Shown: piece after piece, positions 26,862 through 35,721 of the stretch
Layout: every line of letters begins with the position of its first letter
How positions within the stretch are numbered: the first letter of the stretch is position 1
Source of the DNA: Clostridiales bacterium
GTDB lineage: Bacteria > Bacillota > Clostridia > Saccharofermentanales > Saccharofermentanaceae
Direction of reading: 5' to 3'
NCBI GenBank assembly: GCA_017649645.1
Contig: JAGCGK010000042.1
Coordinates: 1-64,000 of the forward strand
DNA: 64,000 nt
The notes under the pieces: generated by a model
The model's input: only the letters and a program-made list of their open reading frames with translations
What the model was told of the DNA's origin: nothing
The model's database searches: none
Position numbers and translations under genes: made by a program

Positions 26862-29033
26862 ATGAGAAAGATACGATTGATAGCACTTTCATTAGCAACA
26901 GTAATATTGTTAGCATTTGTTATACCAATATTTACACCGGCGTTATCTAACAATGTTTATGCTGCAGGGGATGTTATTGAAGTAGGAACATATAATGCTT
27001 TGAAAACTGCATTGAGTGATTTTTCTAATAAAAACAAGACTATAAAACTATCTTCATCTATTGAAACAAATGAAGTAATTTATATTCATTTTCCTGTTAC
27101 TATAGATCTTAACAAAAAATCAATGAATTTAGGACCTGAAAGCTATATAGAAATTTCAACAAATAATAAAGATGATACTGTTACTATTACAGGAAACGGT
27201 TATATAGTTGGAGAATTAAAGGGTACTGGTGGCATACTATATGTAAATAAAGGAACCCTTGTTTTTGAATCCGGTACGGTTGAGAATAAACCCCAATCTA
27301 ATGGTACGCCTTTTAATTTATTGAATAAAACTTATTGTTACATATTAGTTTATTCTGGCATCTTTATTTCTAAATATGAGTGGATAGATAAGGTTTCGTA
27401 TTCTCTTATTTCATATTATTATTGGGATAAAGATGATGATACAGGATTTACTACTAGTTATATTGATTATAGATTTCAAGTAGCCGGTGAAATTGTAAAT
27501 CATTATAACTGTAAAGATATTCTCGGAGATGGTGTATTCAGTTATGATTATGATACAAGAACTCTCGCAATTAACGGAGATGGTAGTTATGATAATGACC
27601 CTGAGAGATTTATTATTACATCATATGTCCCTGGTTTAACTATTGATGTACAAGGTCCATCATCTTTGATTGGTTGCTTAGATCTATATCGTAGTACAAC
27701 AATAACAGGAAATAACAAGTTAACTGTTACTAGCGATAAATTTGCTGCTTGTATTCAGGCAAGTGATCTTTTGATCAAAGATGTTTCTATCGAATTTAAA
27801 GGCACATCTGGAGGCATATCTATTTATGATGAAAATAGTTTAATCATCGACAATTCTCTTATTATTGATAATTCTGAAGATGAATCAATAATTGCATATG
27901 GCATTTTTGAATTAAAAGATTGTAAAATTGTTGAACCAGAAAAATATGATATTGCAGATGGAACGGTTTATGATTCAAAAGGTATTGCGGTCAAAAAGAT
28001 TAAAATTCAACCTGATGAGTATTGGGGACCAGCCGAATATACATGGTCAAGTGATCTTTCGGAATGCACAGCCAAAAGAACATGTAAAGTTGATTCATCA
28101 CTTGTAGAAACCGAGACTGTTAAGTCTACATCAAAAGTTACAACACCGGCTACAACATCAGTAGTTGGTACCACTACATATACAGCAACATTTACTAATA
28201 AGGCTTTTGAAACACAGACAAAGGCTCTTAATAATATTCCAACATTAGCTCCTTCTAAACCGGATCCTGTAAATCCTGATCCTGAAACAAAAGGTGGTTC
28301 ATTCGAGGATTTCGTTGAGAGACTTTATGTAGTAGCACTTAACCGTGCTTCAGAACCTGAAGGAAAAGCATTCTGGTGTGAGCATGTAGGTAATGGTGAC
28401 CTTAACGGTGCTCAGTGTGCCAACGAGTTCCTCTTAAGTAAGGAGTTCAATGACAGAAAACTTAGTGATGAAGATTTCCTAAAAGTCCTTTATAAGACAT
28501 TCTTTGATAGAGATGCAGCCGCTGATCCTGATGGATTTAACTTCTGGATGAACAGTCTTAAGACTGAAGGAAGAGATAAGGTAGTTGACGGTTTTATCAA
28601 TTCAGAGGAATGGTGCAATATCTGTGCTACATATGGAGTTAAGTCTGGTGCAACCAGAGCAAAGGCAACTATACCTTCAAAGAATGCAAAAGAATTTGCA
28701 GAGAGACTTTATACGAAGTGCCTTGGAAGAGATGCAGAAGAAGAGGGTCTCATGTTCTGGGCATTAGGTCTTACCAATCTTGAACTTACGGGTAAACAGG
28801 CAGCTCACGAGTTCTTCTTCTCCAAGGAGTTCAATGATCACAACTTTGATAACAAAGATCTTCTTACGAGAATGTACAGAACATTCATGGGGCGTGAACC
28901 TGATGATGACGGAATGAACTTCTGGCTTGATTCTATGAAGAACGGTATGACTAAAGAACAGGTCTTCGACGAATTTGTTAAGTCAGCTGAGTTTACTGGA
29001 ATCTGTAAGGATTATGCTATAGACAGAGGTTGA
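26862..29033 (+). CDS. Secreted beta-helix/DUF4214 protein, paralogue 3
   Basis: 723 residues from ATG 26862 after TTGGAGGG; an ATG at 26829 precedes that site and is rejected. Closest to paralogue 1 in the signal peptide, the beta-helix region and the conserved SYVPGLTIDVQGPSSLIG piece. The linker is PSKPDPVNPDPETKGG. The two DUF4214 modules are a mosaic: the second is nearly identical in DNA to paralogue 2, while the last ~35 residues and the 3' flank match paralogue 1. Exported, no anchor visible, function unknown. Confidence 0.85.
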   Translation: MRKIRLIALSLATVILLAFVIPIFTPALSNNVYAAGDVIEVGTYNALKTALSDFSNKNKTIKLSSSIETNEVIYIHFPVTIDLNKKSMNLGPESYIEISTNNKDDTVTITGNGYIVGELKGTGGILYVNKGTLVFESGTVENKPQSNGTPFNLLNKTYCYILVYSGIFISKYEWIDKVSYSLISYYYWDKDDDTGFTTSYIDYRFQVAGEIVNHYNCKDILGDGVFSYDYDTRTLAINGDGSYDNDPERFIITSYVPGLTIDVQGPSSLIGCLDLYRSTTITGNNKLTVTSDKFAACIQASDLLIKDVSIEFKGTSGGISIYDENSLIIDNSLIIDNSEDESIIAYGIFELKDCKIVEPEKYDIADGTVYDSKGIAVKKIKIQPDEYWGPAEYTWSSDLSECTAKRTCKVDSSLVETETVKSTSKVTTPATTSVVGTTTYTATFTNKAFETQTKALNNIPTLAPSKPDPVNPDPETKGGSFEDFVERLYVVALNRASEPEGKAFWCEHVGNGDLNGAQCANEFLLSKEFNDRKLSDEDFLKVLYKTFFDRDAAADPDGFNFWMNSLKTEGRDKVVDGFINSEEWCNICATYGVKSGATRAKATIPSKNAKEFAERLYTKCLGRDAEEEGLMFWALGLTNLELTGKQAAHEFFFSKEFNDHNFDNKDLLTRMYRTFMGREPDDDGMNFWLDSMKNGMTKEQVFDEFVKSAEFTGICKDYAIDRG

Positions 29034-29055
29034 TATCTAATTTGAATTTGGGACA

Positions 29056-29083
29056 GGAGCCGCAATTAGCGACTCCCGTTTTA
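29056..29083 (+). terminator. Terminator after paralogue 3 (copy of the paralogue 1 terminator)
   Basis: GGAGCCGC and GCGACTCC pair (29056-29076), followed by CGTTTTA. The flanking sequence from the stop codon on matches that after paralogue 1. Confidence 0.75.
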
Positions 29084-29098
29084 TACGCAACAAAACTT

Positions 29099-29175
29099 TT
29101 AAGTTAAAACTTATCAGTTTTTTCCGACCTGCCGGTTGTCCGGATAGAGGGTAAGATATTCATTTTTTTCGAAAA
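29099..29175 (-). pseudogene. Duplicated fragment of the helicase gene 3' end
   Basis: The block around CCGGTTGTCCGGATAGAGGG is a near copy of the last ~20 codons of the nuclease-helicase gene at 21850 plus its downstream bases (AAGTTNAAACTT). It then degenerates into AT-rich sequence. It has no upstream reading frame. It sits at the same place relative to paralogue 3 as the real gene does to paralogue 1, so it was carried along when that 3' flank was duplicated. Confidence 0.85.
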
Positions 29176-29202
29176 ATCAGAATATGGAGATGATGTGTCA
29201 GA

Positions 29203-29231
29203 TTTACAAAATTAATGTACGGTTGTAAAAT
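29203..29231 (+). promoter_or_regulatory. Promoter of DUF4214 paralogue 4
   Basis: TTTACA (29203-29208), 17 bases, TAAAAT (29226-29231). Confidence 0.75.
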
Positions 29232-29244
29232 ATTCACATGTGAA

Positions 29245-29286
29245 GGGTATGCTTTGCGGAACTATTATGCAAAGTAGCCCTTTTTG
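29245..29286 (+). promoter_or_regulatory. Leader hairpin with U-tract upstream of paralogue 4
   Basis: GGGTATGCTTTGC pairs with GCAAAGTAGCCC (29245-29280), immediately followed by TTTTTG. It is closely related to the leader hairpin of paralogue 2 (shared CTTTGC/GCAAAG core) and ends nine bases before the GGAGG site. Confidence 0.7.
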
Positions 29287-29304
29287 TGACTTATGGAGGT
29301 TTTT

Positions 29305-31497
29305 ATGAGCAAGATTCGTTCGTTCACTAAATCTTTAGCAACAATATTAATGATGGCATTATTGGTTTCAGTTATTCTGCCATTTTCTTCTCGTGTAGTT
29401 TTGGCTGCTGGTGAAGAGATTGAAGTTAATACTTATAATGAATTAGTAAATGCTCTAAAGAGTAGTGATAATGCAGGAAAAACGATAAAACTAACTAAGA
29501 ATATTTCAGGTGGTACTTCGACTAGTAATCTGAATGTTAAATATCCGATGACTTTGAATCTGAATGGTAGGACTTTAACTCTTCCAAATGGCAAAAGAAT
29601 GTCTGTATCTCTAAATGGTTCAGAAGATGTTTTTAAGATTATAGGTAAAGCTAGTTTTAGTAGCTCTTTGGGACAAATAAAAGGAAATTATAATGGTACA
29701 TTTATAACATTGAGTATGGGTTATCTTGTTATTGAGGAAGCAACCATTACTAACAGTAATACGAATGGATATACACTTAGTAACAGTGATCATATTACGA
29801 TTAATTCAGGTAGTTTTAAAAGTCCAAACGCTTTGAGATCCAAAATTAAGATTAATAGTCTTACAAAATATACTAAGTCGGGTACCACCCAAACATATGA
29901 TGGACAGCTCTTTTTGAATTATCAAGTTGTTTCTGATAGTAATTGCAAAGATGTTTTTGAAGATGGTATTTTCAGTTATGATATTTCTACTAAGACACTT
30001 TCTTTTGGCGGATACTTTGAGGGTTATATTTTAAGCCATATAGATGATTTAACCATTTCAGTTACAAAAAAATCTGAATTTTCGGGAATAATTGATGTAT
30101 ATGGTAATACTACTTTTACTGGAGGTAATAAGCTGACAGTAAGATCTAGTGATGAAGATTATTCTATAAATCAATATTTAATTGGAAAAAACATTATTGT
30201 TAAAGATATTTCACTTGAAATCTTTGGTAAATATGCATTTTCCGGAGACGGATTTGACTCAAATGAAAATTTGATCATTGAAAACGCTGAAATCGTTGAT
30301 AATGCAGGATTTGGTTTTAGTGATGATAAATATATATTTAGTTCTATCTCTCTAAAAAATTGTAAGATAATCGAACCTAAAGATGCAGTTGTAAAAGATG
30401 GAATTATTTTCGAAAGTGATGGAATAACAATTGCTAAAAACGTTAAGATCAGACCTGATGATTATTGGAAGCCGACAGAGTATACATGGTCAGATGACTA
30501 TTCTAAATGTGTCGCTATTCGTACAAGCAGGTTTGACAGTTCGGTATTCGAGAAAGAATCAGTTATTACTTCATCGAAAGTTAAGATTCCTGCTACTACA
30601 ACAGTAAAGGGAACTACTACTTATACTGCGACATTCTATAATAGTGCTTTTACAACACAAAGCAAAGATGTTCAGAATATACCTGTTCTTCCTTATGATC
30701 CTAATTCGAATAATAATTCAAATCAAAATACAAATCAAAATACAAATCCTGGAACAGATATTTCATTTGAGGATTTTGTAGAACGACTTTATGTTGTAGC
30801 ACTTAATCGTCAGTCTGAACCTGAAGGAAAAGAGTTTTGGTGTACTCATGTCGGAAACGGAGATTTGAATGGTGCTCAGTGTGCTAACGAGTTCCTTTTG
30901 AGCAAAGAATTTAAGGACAGGGGATTGAGCGATGAAGAATTCTTGAAGGTTCTTTATAAGACTTTCTTCGACAGAGATGCTGCTAACGATCCGGATGGTT
31001 TTAATTTCTGGATGAACAGCCTTAAGACTGAAGGCAGAGATAAAGTTGTTGACGGTTTTATCAATTCTACTGAGTGGTGCAACATCTGTGCTACATACGG
31101 AGTTAAATCCGGAGCTACAAGGGCTAAGGCTTCTATCGCTTCTAAGAATGCAATTGCGTTTGCCACAAGACTTTATACAGAATGTCTCGGCAGAGAACCA
31201 GAAGAAGACGGTCTCAAATTCTGGAGCTTAGGACTTACAAATCTTGAACTTACCGGTAAACAGGCTGCACATGAGTTCTTCTTCTCTAAGGAGTTCAATG
31301 ACTTTAATCTTAATAATGAAGGACTTCTTACGAGAATGTATAAGACATTCATGGGTCGTGAACCTGATACTGACGGTATGAATTTCTGGCTCAATGAAAT
31401 GAGTAACGGAATGACAAAAGAACAGGTGTTCAATAATTTCGTTAATTCAGCAGAGTTTACTCAGATCTGTAAAGACTACGCAATCGACAGAGGTTGA
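29305..31497 (+). CDS. Secreted beta-helix/DUF4214 protein, paralogue 4
   Basis: 730 residues from ATG 29305 (eight bases after GGAGG). Signal peptide ends near VVLAAG. N-terminal beta-helix-like region (YPMTLNLNGRTLTLPNG, VFEDGIFSYDISTKTLSFGG), the EYTWSDDYSKC Ig-like stretch, then an Asn/Gln-rich linker (NSNNNSNQNTNQNTNPGTD) in place of the Pro-rich linkers of the others. Two DUF4214 modules end with QICKDYAIDRG. Its DNA is the most diverged of the set in the DUF4214 part. No anchor motif, function unknown. Confidence 0.85.
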   Translation: MSKIRSFTKSLATILMMALLVSVILPFSSRVVLAAGEEIEVNTYNELVNALKSSDNAGKTIKLTKNISGGTSTSNLNVKYPMTLNLNGRTLTLPNGKRMSVSLNGSEDVFKIIGKASFSSSLGQIKGNYNGTFITLSMGYLVIEEATITNSNTNGYTLSNSDHITINSGSFKSPNALRSKIKINSLTKYTKSGTTQTYDGQLFLNYQVVSDSNCKDVFEDGIFSYDISTKTLSFGGYFEGYILSHIDDLTISVTKKSEFSGIIDVYGNTTFTGGNKLTVRSSDEDYSINQYLIGKNIIVKDISLEIFGKYAFSGDGFDSNENLIIENAEIVDNAGFGFSDDKYIFSSISLKNCKIIEPKDAVVKDGIIFESDGITIAKNVKIRPDDYWKPTEYTWSDDYSKCVAIRTSRFDSSVFEKESVITSSKVKIPATTTVKGTTTYTATFYNSAFTTQSKDVQNIPVLPYDPNSNNNSNQNTNQNTNPGTDISFEDFVERLYVVALNRQSEPEGKEFWCTHVGNGDLNGAQCANEFLLSKEFKDRGLSDEEFLKVLYKTFFDRDAANDPDGFNFWMNSLKTEGRDKVVDGFINSTEWCNICATYGVKSGATRAKASIASKNAIAFATRLYTECLGREPEEDGLKFWSLGLTNLELTGKQAAHEFFFSKEFNDFNLNNEGLLTRMYKTFMGREPDTDGMNFWLNEMSNGMTKEQVFNNFVNSAEFTQICKDYAIDRG

Positions 31498-31518
31498 TAA
31501 TTTACTTAATTTGAACTG

Positions 31519-31547
31519 AAAGGAGTCACTAAGTGGCTCCTTTCTTA
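31519..31547. terminator. Bidirectional terminator between paralogue 4 and the flippase-like gene
   Basis: AAAGGAGTCAC pairs with GTGGCTCCTTT (31519-31543). It has T-rich flanks on the plus side and A residues before it, and serves two converging genes. Confidence 0.8.
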
Positions 31548-32600
31548 TTTCTGCTTTCTTTTCATTGATTTTCTTTGAATGAAGTATCCGATTATCATTA
31601 TTATGATCGATAATGCTATACAACAGTAGAAGGATATCCCACGGCTGACAAGTTCGAGATTTGCAGGGCTTTGTACATCTGGAATCTGATCTAATCCGTT
31701 GATAAGGATATAGTCTGCGACTCCGATTCCGCCAGGTACTACCGGGATACTGTATACACCGATCAGAACCATTGACTGCACATTTATTACTTCATTTACG
31801 TTTGTGATACTACCGCCAAATGCAAGATATACAAAGACAGTTGTTCCAATCGTTGACAGTCTTTGAAAGATATTCATGATCAAAGCTGAAAGCATATATT
31901 TCTTTTCAGTATTAATGAGTTGGACACTGTTTTTATATTGCTCGATCGAATGTTCAACACGATTCAACTTTGCTTCTTTTTTTCGAATAAGATGAAGTCT
32001 AACACCGATATTTATAAAAAAGATAACAATCTTTTTAACCCATTGTTCTTTTTTCAATATGAGTACAAAGATGACACATAAACTTATGATAAAAAGACTT
32101 CCTATAACGATCAAAACCTTGGCCGGAGTGTCAAAATCCCAGAAATTATGAGGGCTGCTGACAAATCCGAACAGACCAATAATGGCAAGCGAGATAGTAT
32201 AAAGAAGCATGTTTGAGAGAAGAACAACTGCAGATTGTGCCATTGTGATACCGTCGCGACTCATAAAATAAGCGCTGGCAGGTTGTCCTCCCGATGCAGA
32301 AGGGGTAATAGCGGAAAAATAGATATCAGCAGATGAATAAAGTAATCCGTGACTTTTGATCGGTTCATGCTTCTCAGACTTATTCAATGCTGAGATCAAT
32401 ATATCCAGAGCCTTTCCTTCGAAAAAGATGTTAAGGAATATCGTTGAACATGCAACAAATAGCCAGGGTAGATTTGCATTCTTCAATGTGTCGATCAAAA
32501 GTTCCAAAGAATAGCTTCCGCTCTTGGCCATGATAACCCAAATACTGACTATCATTAAGACCAGAAATAATATCATCCATGGAATCTTTTTCTTAAACAT
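31545..32600 (-). CDS. UPF0104/LPG-synthase-like membrane protein (flippase-like)
   Basis: About 351 residues with eight or so hydrophobic segments. The conserved motifs of the lysylphosphatidylglycerol synthetase transmembrane family are present: AITPSASGGQPASAYFM and VVPGGIGVADYILINGL. The family includes the flippase half of MprF and AglD/YbhN-like proteins; no aminoacyl-transferase domain is attached, so the role is probably lipid or polyprenyl-linked transport, inferred only. ATG 32600 is ten bases after GAGG; in-frame TTG codons at 32603 and 32609 are alternatives. The intergenic region upstream (32601-32794) is AT-rich and holds divergent promoters I cannot place firmly. Confidence 0.8.
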   Translation of the reverse strand: MFKKKIPWMILFLVLMIVSIWVIMAKSGSYSLELLIDTLKNANLPWLFVACSTIFLNIFFEGKALDILISALNKSEKHEPIKSHGLLYSSADIYFSAITPSASGGQPASAYFMSRDGITMAQSAVVLLSNMLLYTISLAIIGLFGFVSSPHNFWDFDTPAKVLIVIGSLFIISLCVIFVLILKKEQWVKKIVIFFINIGVRLHLIRKKEAKLNRVEHSIEQYKNSVQLINTEKKYMLSALIMNIFQRLSTIGTTVFVYLAFGGSITNVNEVINVQSMVLIGVYSIPVVPGGIGVADYILINGLDQIPDVQSPANLELVSRGISFYCCIALSIIIMIIGYFIQRKSMKRKQK

Positions 32601-32794
32601 CAAAAACAAGCCTCAAACGATTTATTTGTCTATTTTACATTTAAGTTTCTTAAGATACCATCTTCTTTTATCTTAATTTTTCATTAAGAAATCAAATGTC
32701 ATTCCAAGAAATGCCTTTATATCAGGCTATTCGACATATAAAGAACGTAATGATAGAATCTTTTCTATATAAATAATATAAAAGAAGGTTTGGT

Positions 32795-34051
32795 ATGAGA
32801 TATAGATTATATAATTCAAAGATCCTTTCCATGGAAGACAGAAATGTCATCGATGGTGAGATTTGGGTTAACGGATCAGAGATAGAGTATGTAGGAAATA
32901 GTAAAGAAGGAAGCGGATTTGATGAGGAGATCAATTGTGAAGGCAATCTTTTAATGCCTACACTTAAAAATGCTCATACTCATTCTGCTATGACTTTTTC
33001 AAGGTCATTGGCAGATAATCTTCCTTTGGACGTTTGGCTTAACACTAAGATATTCCCGATGGAAGCCAAACTTAAGGATGAACACGTTTATTGGTTCTCC
33101 AAACTTGCTATTCTTGAGTACCTGAAAAACGGTATATCTCTTGCTTGCGACATGTATTTCTTCAGAGATGCCAGTAACAGAGCATCTGATGAGTCCGGAT
33201 TCAGATTCTGTTATATCTCCGGTGCCAATGATTACGGCGGAGTAGATGATCTTGAAGAACAGTATCATATTCATAATGAGTATTCAGATCTTGTAAGCAT
33301 GCATCTTGGCTGTCATGCTGAATATACAACGAGCAAAGAAAACCTTATGAAGATCTCTGCTCTTGCCGATAAGCTCAAAGCACCTGTTTTCATGCATAAT
33401 TCCGAGACCAGGAAAGAAGTAGAAGGATGTATCGAGAGATACGGTAAGACTCCAACACAGATACTTGATGAACTCGGCATGTTTAACTACGGTGGTGGCG
33501 GATACCATTGTGTTCATTTTGATGATAAGGATTATGAGATCTTCAAGAAGAGAGACATGCTTGCAGTATTTAATCCTTGCTCTAATCTTAAGCTTTCATC
33601 CGGAATCGCTGATATTAAACGCTTTATTGATGAAGGTATCAGTGTTTCAGTAGGAACTGACGGAGCTGGCAGTAACAATAGCCTGAATATATTTAGAGAT
33701 CTTTATCTTGCATGTGTTCTTCCTAATGTAAGAGGTGAGGGCGAAGCAAATATCGATCCGTATGTTCTTCTCAAAGGTCTTACATCTGTTGGTCCTAAGC
33801 ATATGGGACTAGATAAGATCTGTTACCTTAAGGAAGGTCAGAAGGCGGATATCATGATGGTAGATATGACCGATCCTTCGATGCAGCCGATTAATAATAT
33901 TATCGAGAATATCGTTTTCAGTGGTTCTCCTGATATCGTTAAGATGACAATGATCAACGGTAAGATCGTTTATAAAGACGGTGAATATCTCACTTTGGAT
34001 AAGAAAGAGATATATGACCGTTGTAATTCTTTGATGCAGGATCTCAGATAA
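32795..34051 (+). CDS. Amidohydrolase, MTA/SAH-deaminase-like
   Basis: 418 residues of the metal-dependent hydrolase superfamily: NAHTHSAMT with the first two metal His, HLGCHAEYT and VFMHNSETR, and GTDGAGSNNSLNIF with the catalytic Asp. The closest family by these motifs is 5'-methylthioadenosine/S-adenosylhomocysteine deaminase and related TrzA/AtzA-like enzymes. The exact purine substrate cannot be fixed. GAAGG is seven bases before the ATG. Its stop codon overlaps the ATG of the ABC half-transporter by one base, so it is in the exporter operon, possibly by chance rather than function. Confidence 0.85.
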   Translation: MRYRLYNSKILSMEDRNVIDGEIWVNGSEIEYVGNSKEGSGFDEEINCEGNLLMPTLKNAHTHSAMTFSRSLADNLPLDVWLNTKIFPMEAKLKDEHVYWFSKLAILEYLKNGISLACDMYFFRDASNRASDESGFRFCYISGANDYGGVDDLEEQYHIHNEYSDLVSMHLGCHAEYTTSKENLMKISALADKLKAPVFMHNSETRKEVEGCIERYGKTPTQILDELGMFNYGGGGYHCVHFDDKDYEIFKKRDMLAVFNPCSNLKLSSGIADIKRFIDEGISVSVGTDGAGSNNSLNIFRDLYLACVLPNVRGEGEANIDPYVLLKGLTSVGPKHMGLDKICYLKEGQKADIMMVDMTDPSMQPINNIIENIVFSGSPDIVKMTMINGKIVYKDGEYLTLDKKEIYDRCNSLMQDLR

Positions 34052-35721
34052 TGAAGTTTATTCTCGAATACATGAAAAAATACAAGATTCAATGCCTTAT
34101 CGGTCCGCTGTTTAAGGTGTTTGAAGTTGTATTCGAATTATTGGTGCCGTTGATAATCAAGAATATAATCGATAAGGGTATCGGCAATAATGATTCATCG
34201 TATGTTAAGCAATCAGTTATCCTTCTTATTGTATTTGCGATCGTCGGTTTTTCATGCACGCTTTTAGCACAATACATGAGTGCTTTTTCTGCTATCAATA
34301 TCTGTTCAGATATGCGAGAAGATACTTTCTCGAAAGTATTGAGTTTCAGGTCAAAGGATATCGATAAGCTCGGAACATCAAGGCTTTTGACCACGCTTAC
34401 ATCTGATATCAATCAGATCCAGGTTGGAATCAATCTAGCGTTACGACTTCTTCTAAGATCGCCTTTTGTAGTGCTTGGTGCTGTCATCATGGCATTTACA
34501 ATCGATATGAAGATCTCACTTCTTTACGTTGCTGTCGTTGCTATACTTGCAGTTATCATTGCTCTGAATTTCAGAAGATCTTTGCCGGCCTATAAAGCTG
34601 TTCGCTCTGAACTGGATAATGTTGTAACTGAGACGGATGACGGTCTTAACGGTGTTCGTGTTATCAGAGGTTTTACTCAGACAGATAATGAGACAAAGAA
34701 CTTTAAGGTTCATACTGATAAGCTTAATAAGCTTCAGAGAGCTTCTGCCAAGATAACCACGATACTTAACCCTCTGACATTTCTTATCGTAAATCTTTTT
34801 CTATGCATTCTCATCTACACGGGTGCAATCGAATTCGGTAACGGTAATCTTTCCCAAGGTGAGATCATAGCTCTTTATAACTACATGGGTCAGATCCTTG
34901 TCGAGCTTATTAAGCTTACTAATCTTATTGTTCAGATCAGCCGAGCTCTTGCTTGCTCTAACCGTGTTTCATCTGTTATCGAGACTCCTGTAAGCTCTGT
35001 AATCGATACATACGGTGCATCTGAGGAACTTCTTAATTTCAATAAAGTCTCATTCTCATACAATGATGATGATTCGTATGCTCTTAAGGATATCTCTCTT
35101 TCTCTTCGAAAAGGCGAGAGTATCGGCATTATTGGAAAGACCGGTTCAGGCAAATCCACTCTCGGTGCTCTTATAGCTAGGTCGTATATGCCATCAGAAG
35201 GTGAGATCACATATGCTGACGGTACTCCTCCGAAGATCGGTTATACGATGCAGAAGACGAGACTTTTCTCAGGAACAGTCGAATATAACATAAAACTCGA
35301 CAGGGAAGACATTACAAGTGAAGATGTTGATCTTGCTATTGACATCTCATGTGCCGGTGATTTTGTTAAGTCCAAAGATATGGAACTTACTGAAAGCGGG
35401 AAGAACCTTTCAGGTGGTCAGCGTCAGCGTCTTAATATCGCCAGGGCAGTTGCTTCAAAGCCTCAGATACTTATCCTTGATGATGCATCCGCAAGCCTTG
35501 ATGCCATAACCGAAAACAAGCTTATAGAGAAGATCAATTCCATGACTGAGATGTCAAAGGTAATAATCTCCCAGAAGATCAAATCTGTTAAGAACTGCGA
35601 CAAGATCATTGTTCTTGACGAGGGTTCGATCGTTGACTGCGGAGATCATGAGACACTTCTTAAGAACAGCGATATCTACAAAGAGATGTATGCTCTCCAG
35701 ACAAAGGAGGCTACAGTATGA
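34051..35721 (+). CDS. ABC exporter half, degenerate ATP site (with 35718-37457)
   Basis: 556 residues: six-helix membrane domain (~10-310) and ABC ATPase. Walker A GKTGSGKST and signature LSGGQRQRL are normal, but Walker B ends LILDDA, with Asp in place of the catalytic Glu, and the switch His is Gln (IISQK). These are the hallmarks of the non-hydrolysing half of a heterodimeric exporter such as TM287/288 or LmrC. The partner follows with a four-base overlap and has the complementary pattern. The cargo (drug, peptide or lipid) is unknown. Confidence 0.92.
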   Translation: MKFILEYMKKYKIQCLIGPLFKVFEVVFELLVPLIIKNIIDKGIGNNDSSYVKQSVILLIVFAIVGFSCTLLAQYMSAFSAINICSDMREDTFSKVLSFRSKDIDKLGTSRLLTTLTSDINQIQVGINLALRLLLRSPFVVLGAVIMAFTIDMKISLLYVAVVAILAVIIALNFRRSLPAYKAVRSELDNVVTETDDGLNGVRVIRGFTQTDNETKNFKVHTDKLNKLQRASAKITTILNPLTFLIVNLFLCILIYTGAIEFGNGNLSQGEIIALYNYMGQILVELIKLTNLIVQISRALACSNRVSSVIETPVSSVIDTYGASEELLNFNKVSFSYNDDDSYALKDISLSLRKGESIGIIGKTGSGKSTLGALIARSYMPSEGEITYADGTPPKIGYTMQKTRLFSGTVEYNIKLDREDITSEDVDLAIDISCAGDFVKSKDMELTESGKNLSGGQRQRLNIARAVASKPQILILDDASASLDAITENKLIEKINSMTEMSKVIISQKIKSVKNCDKIIVLDEGSIVDCGDHETLLKNSDIYKEMYALQTKEATV

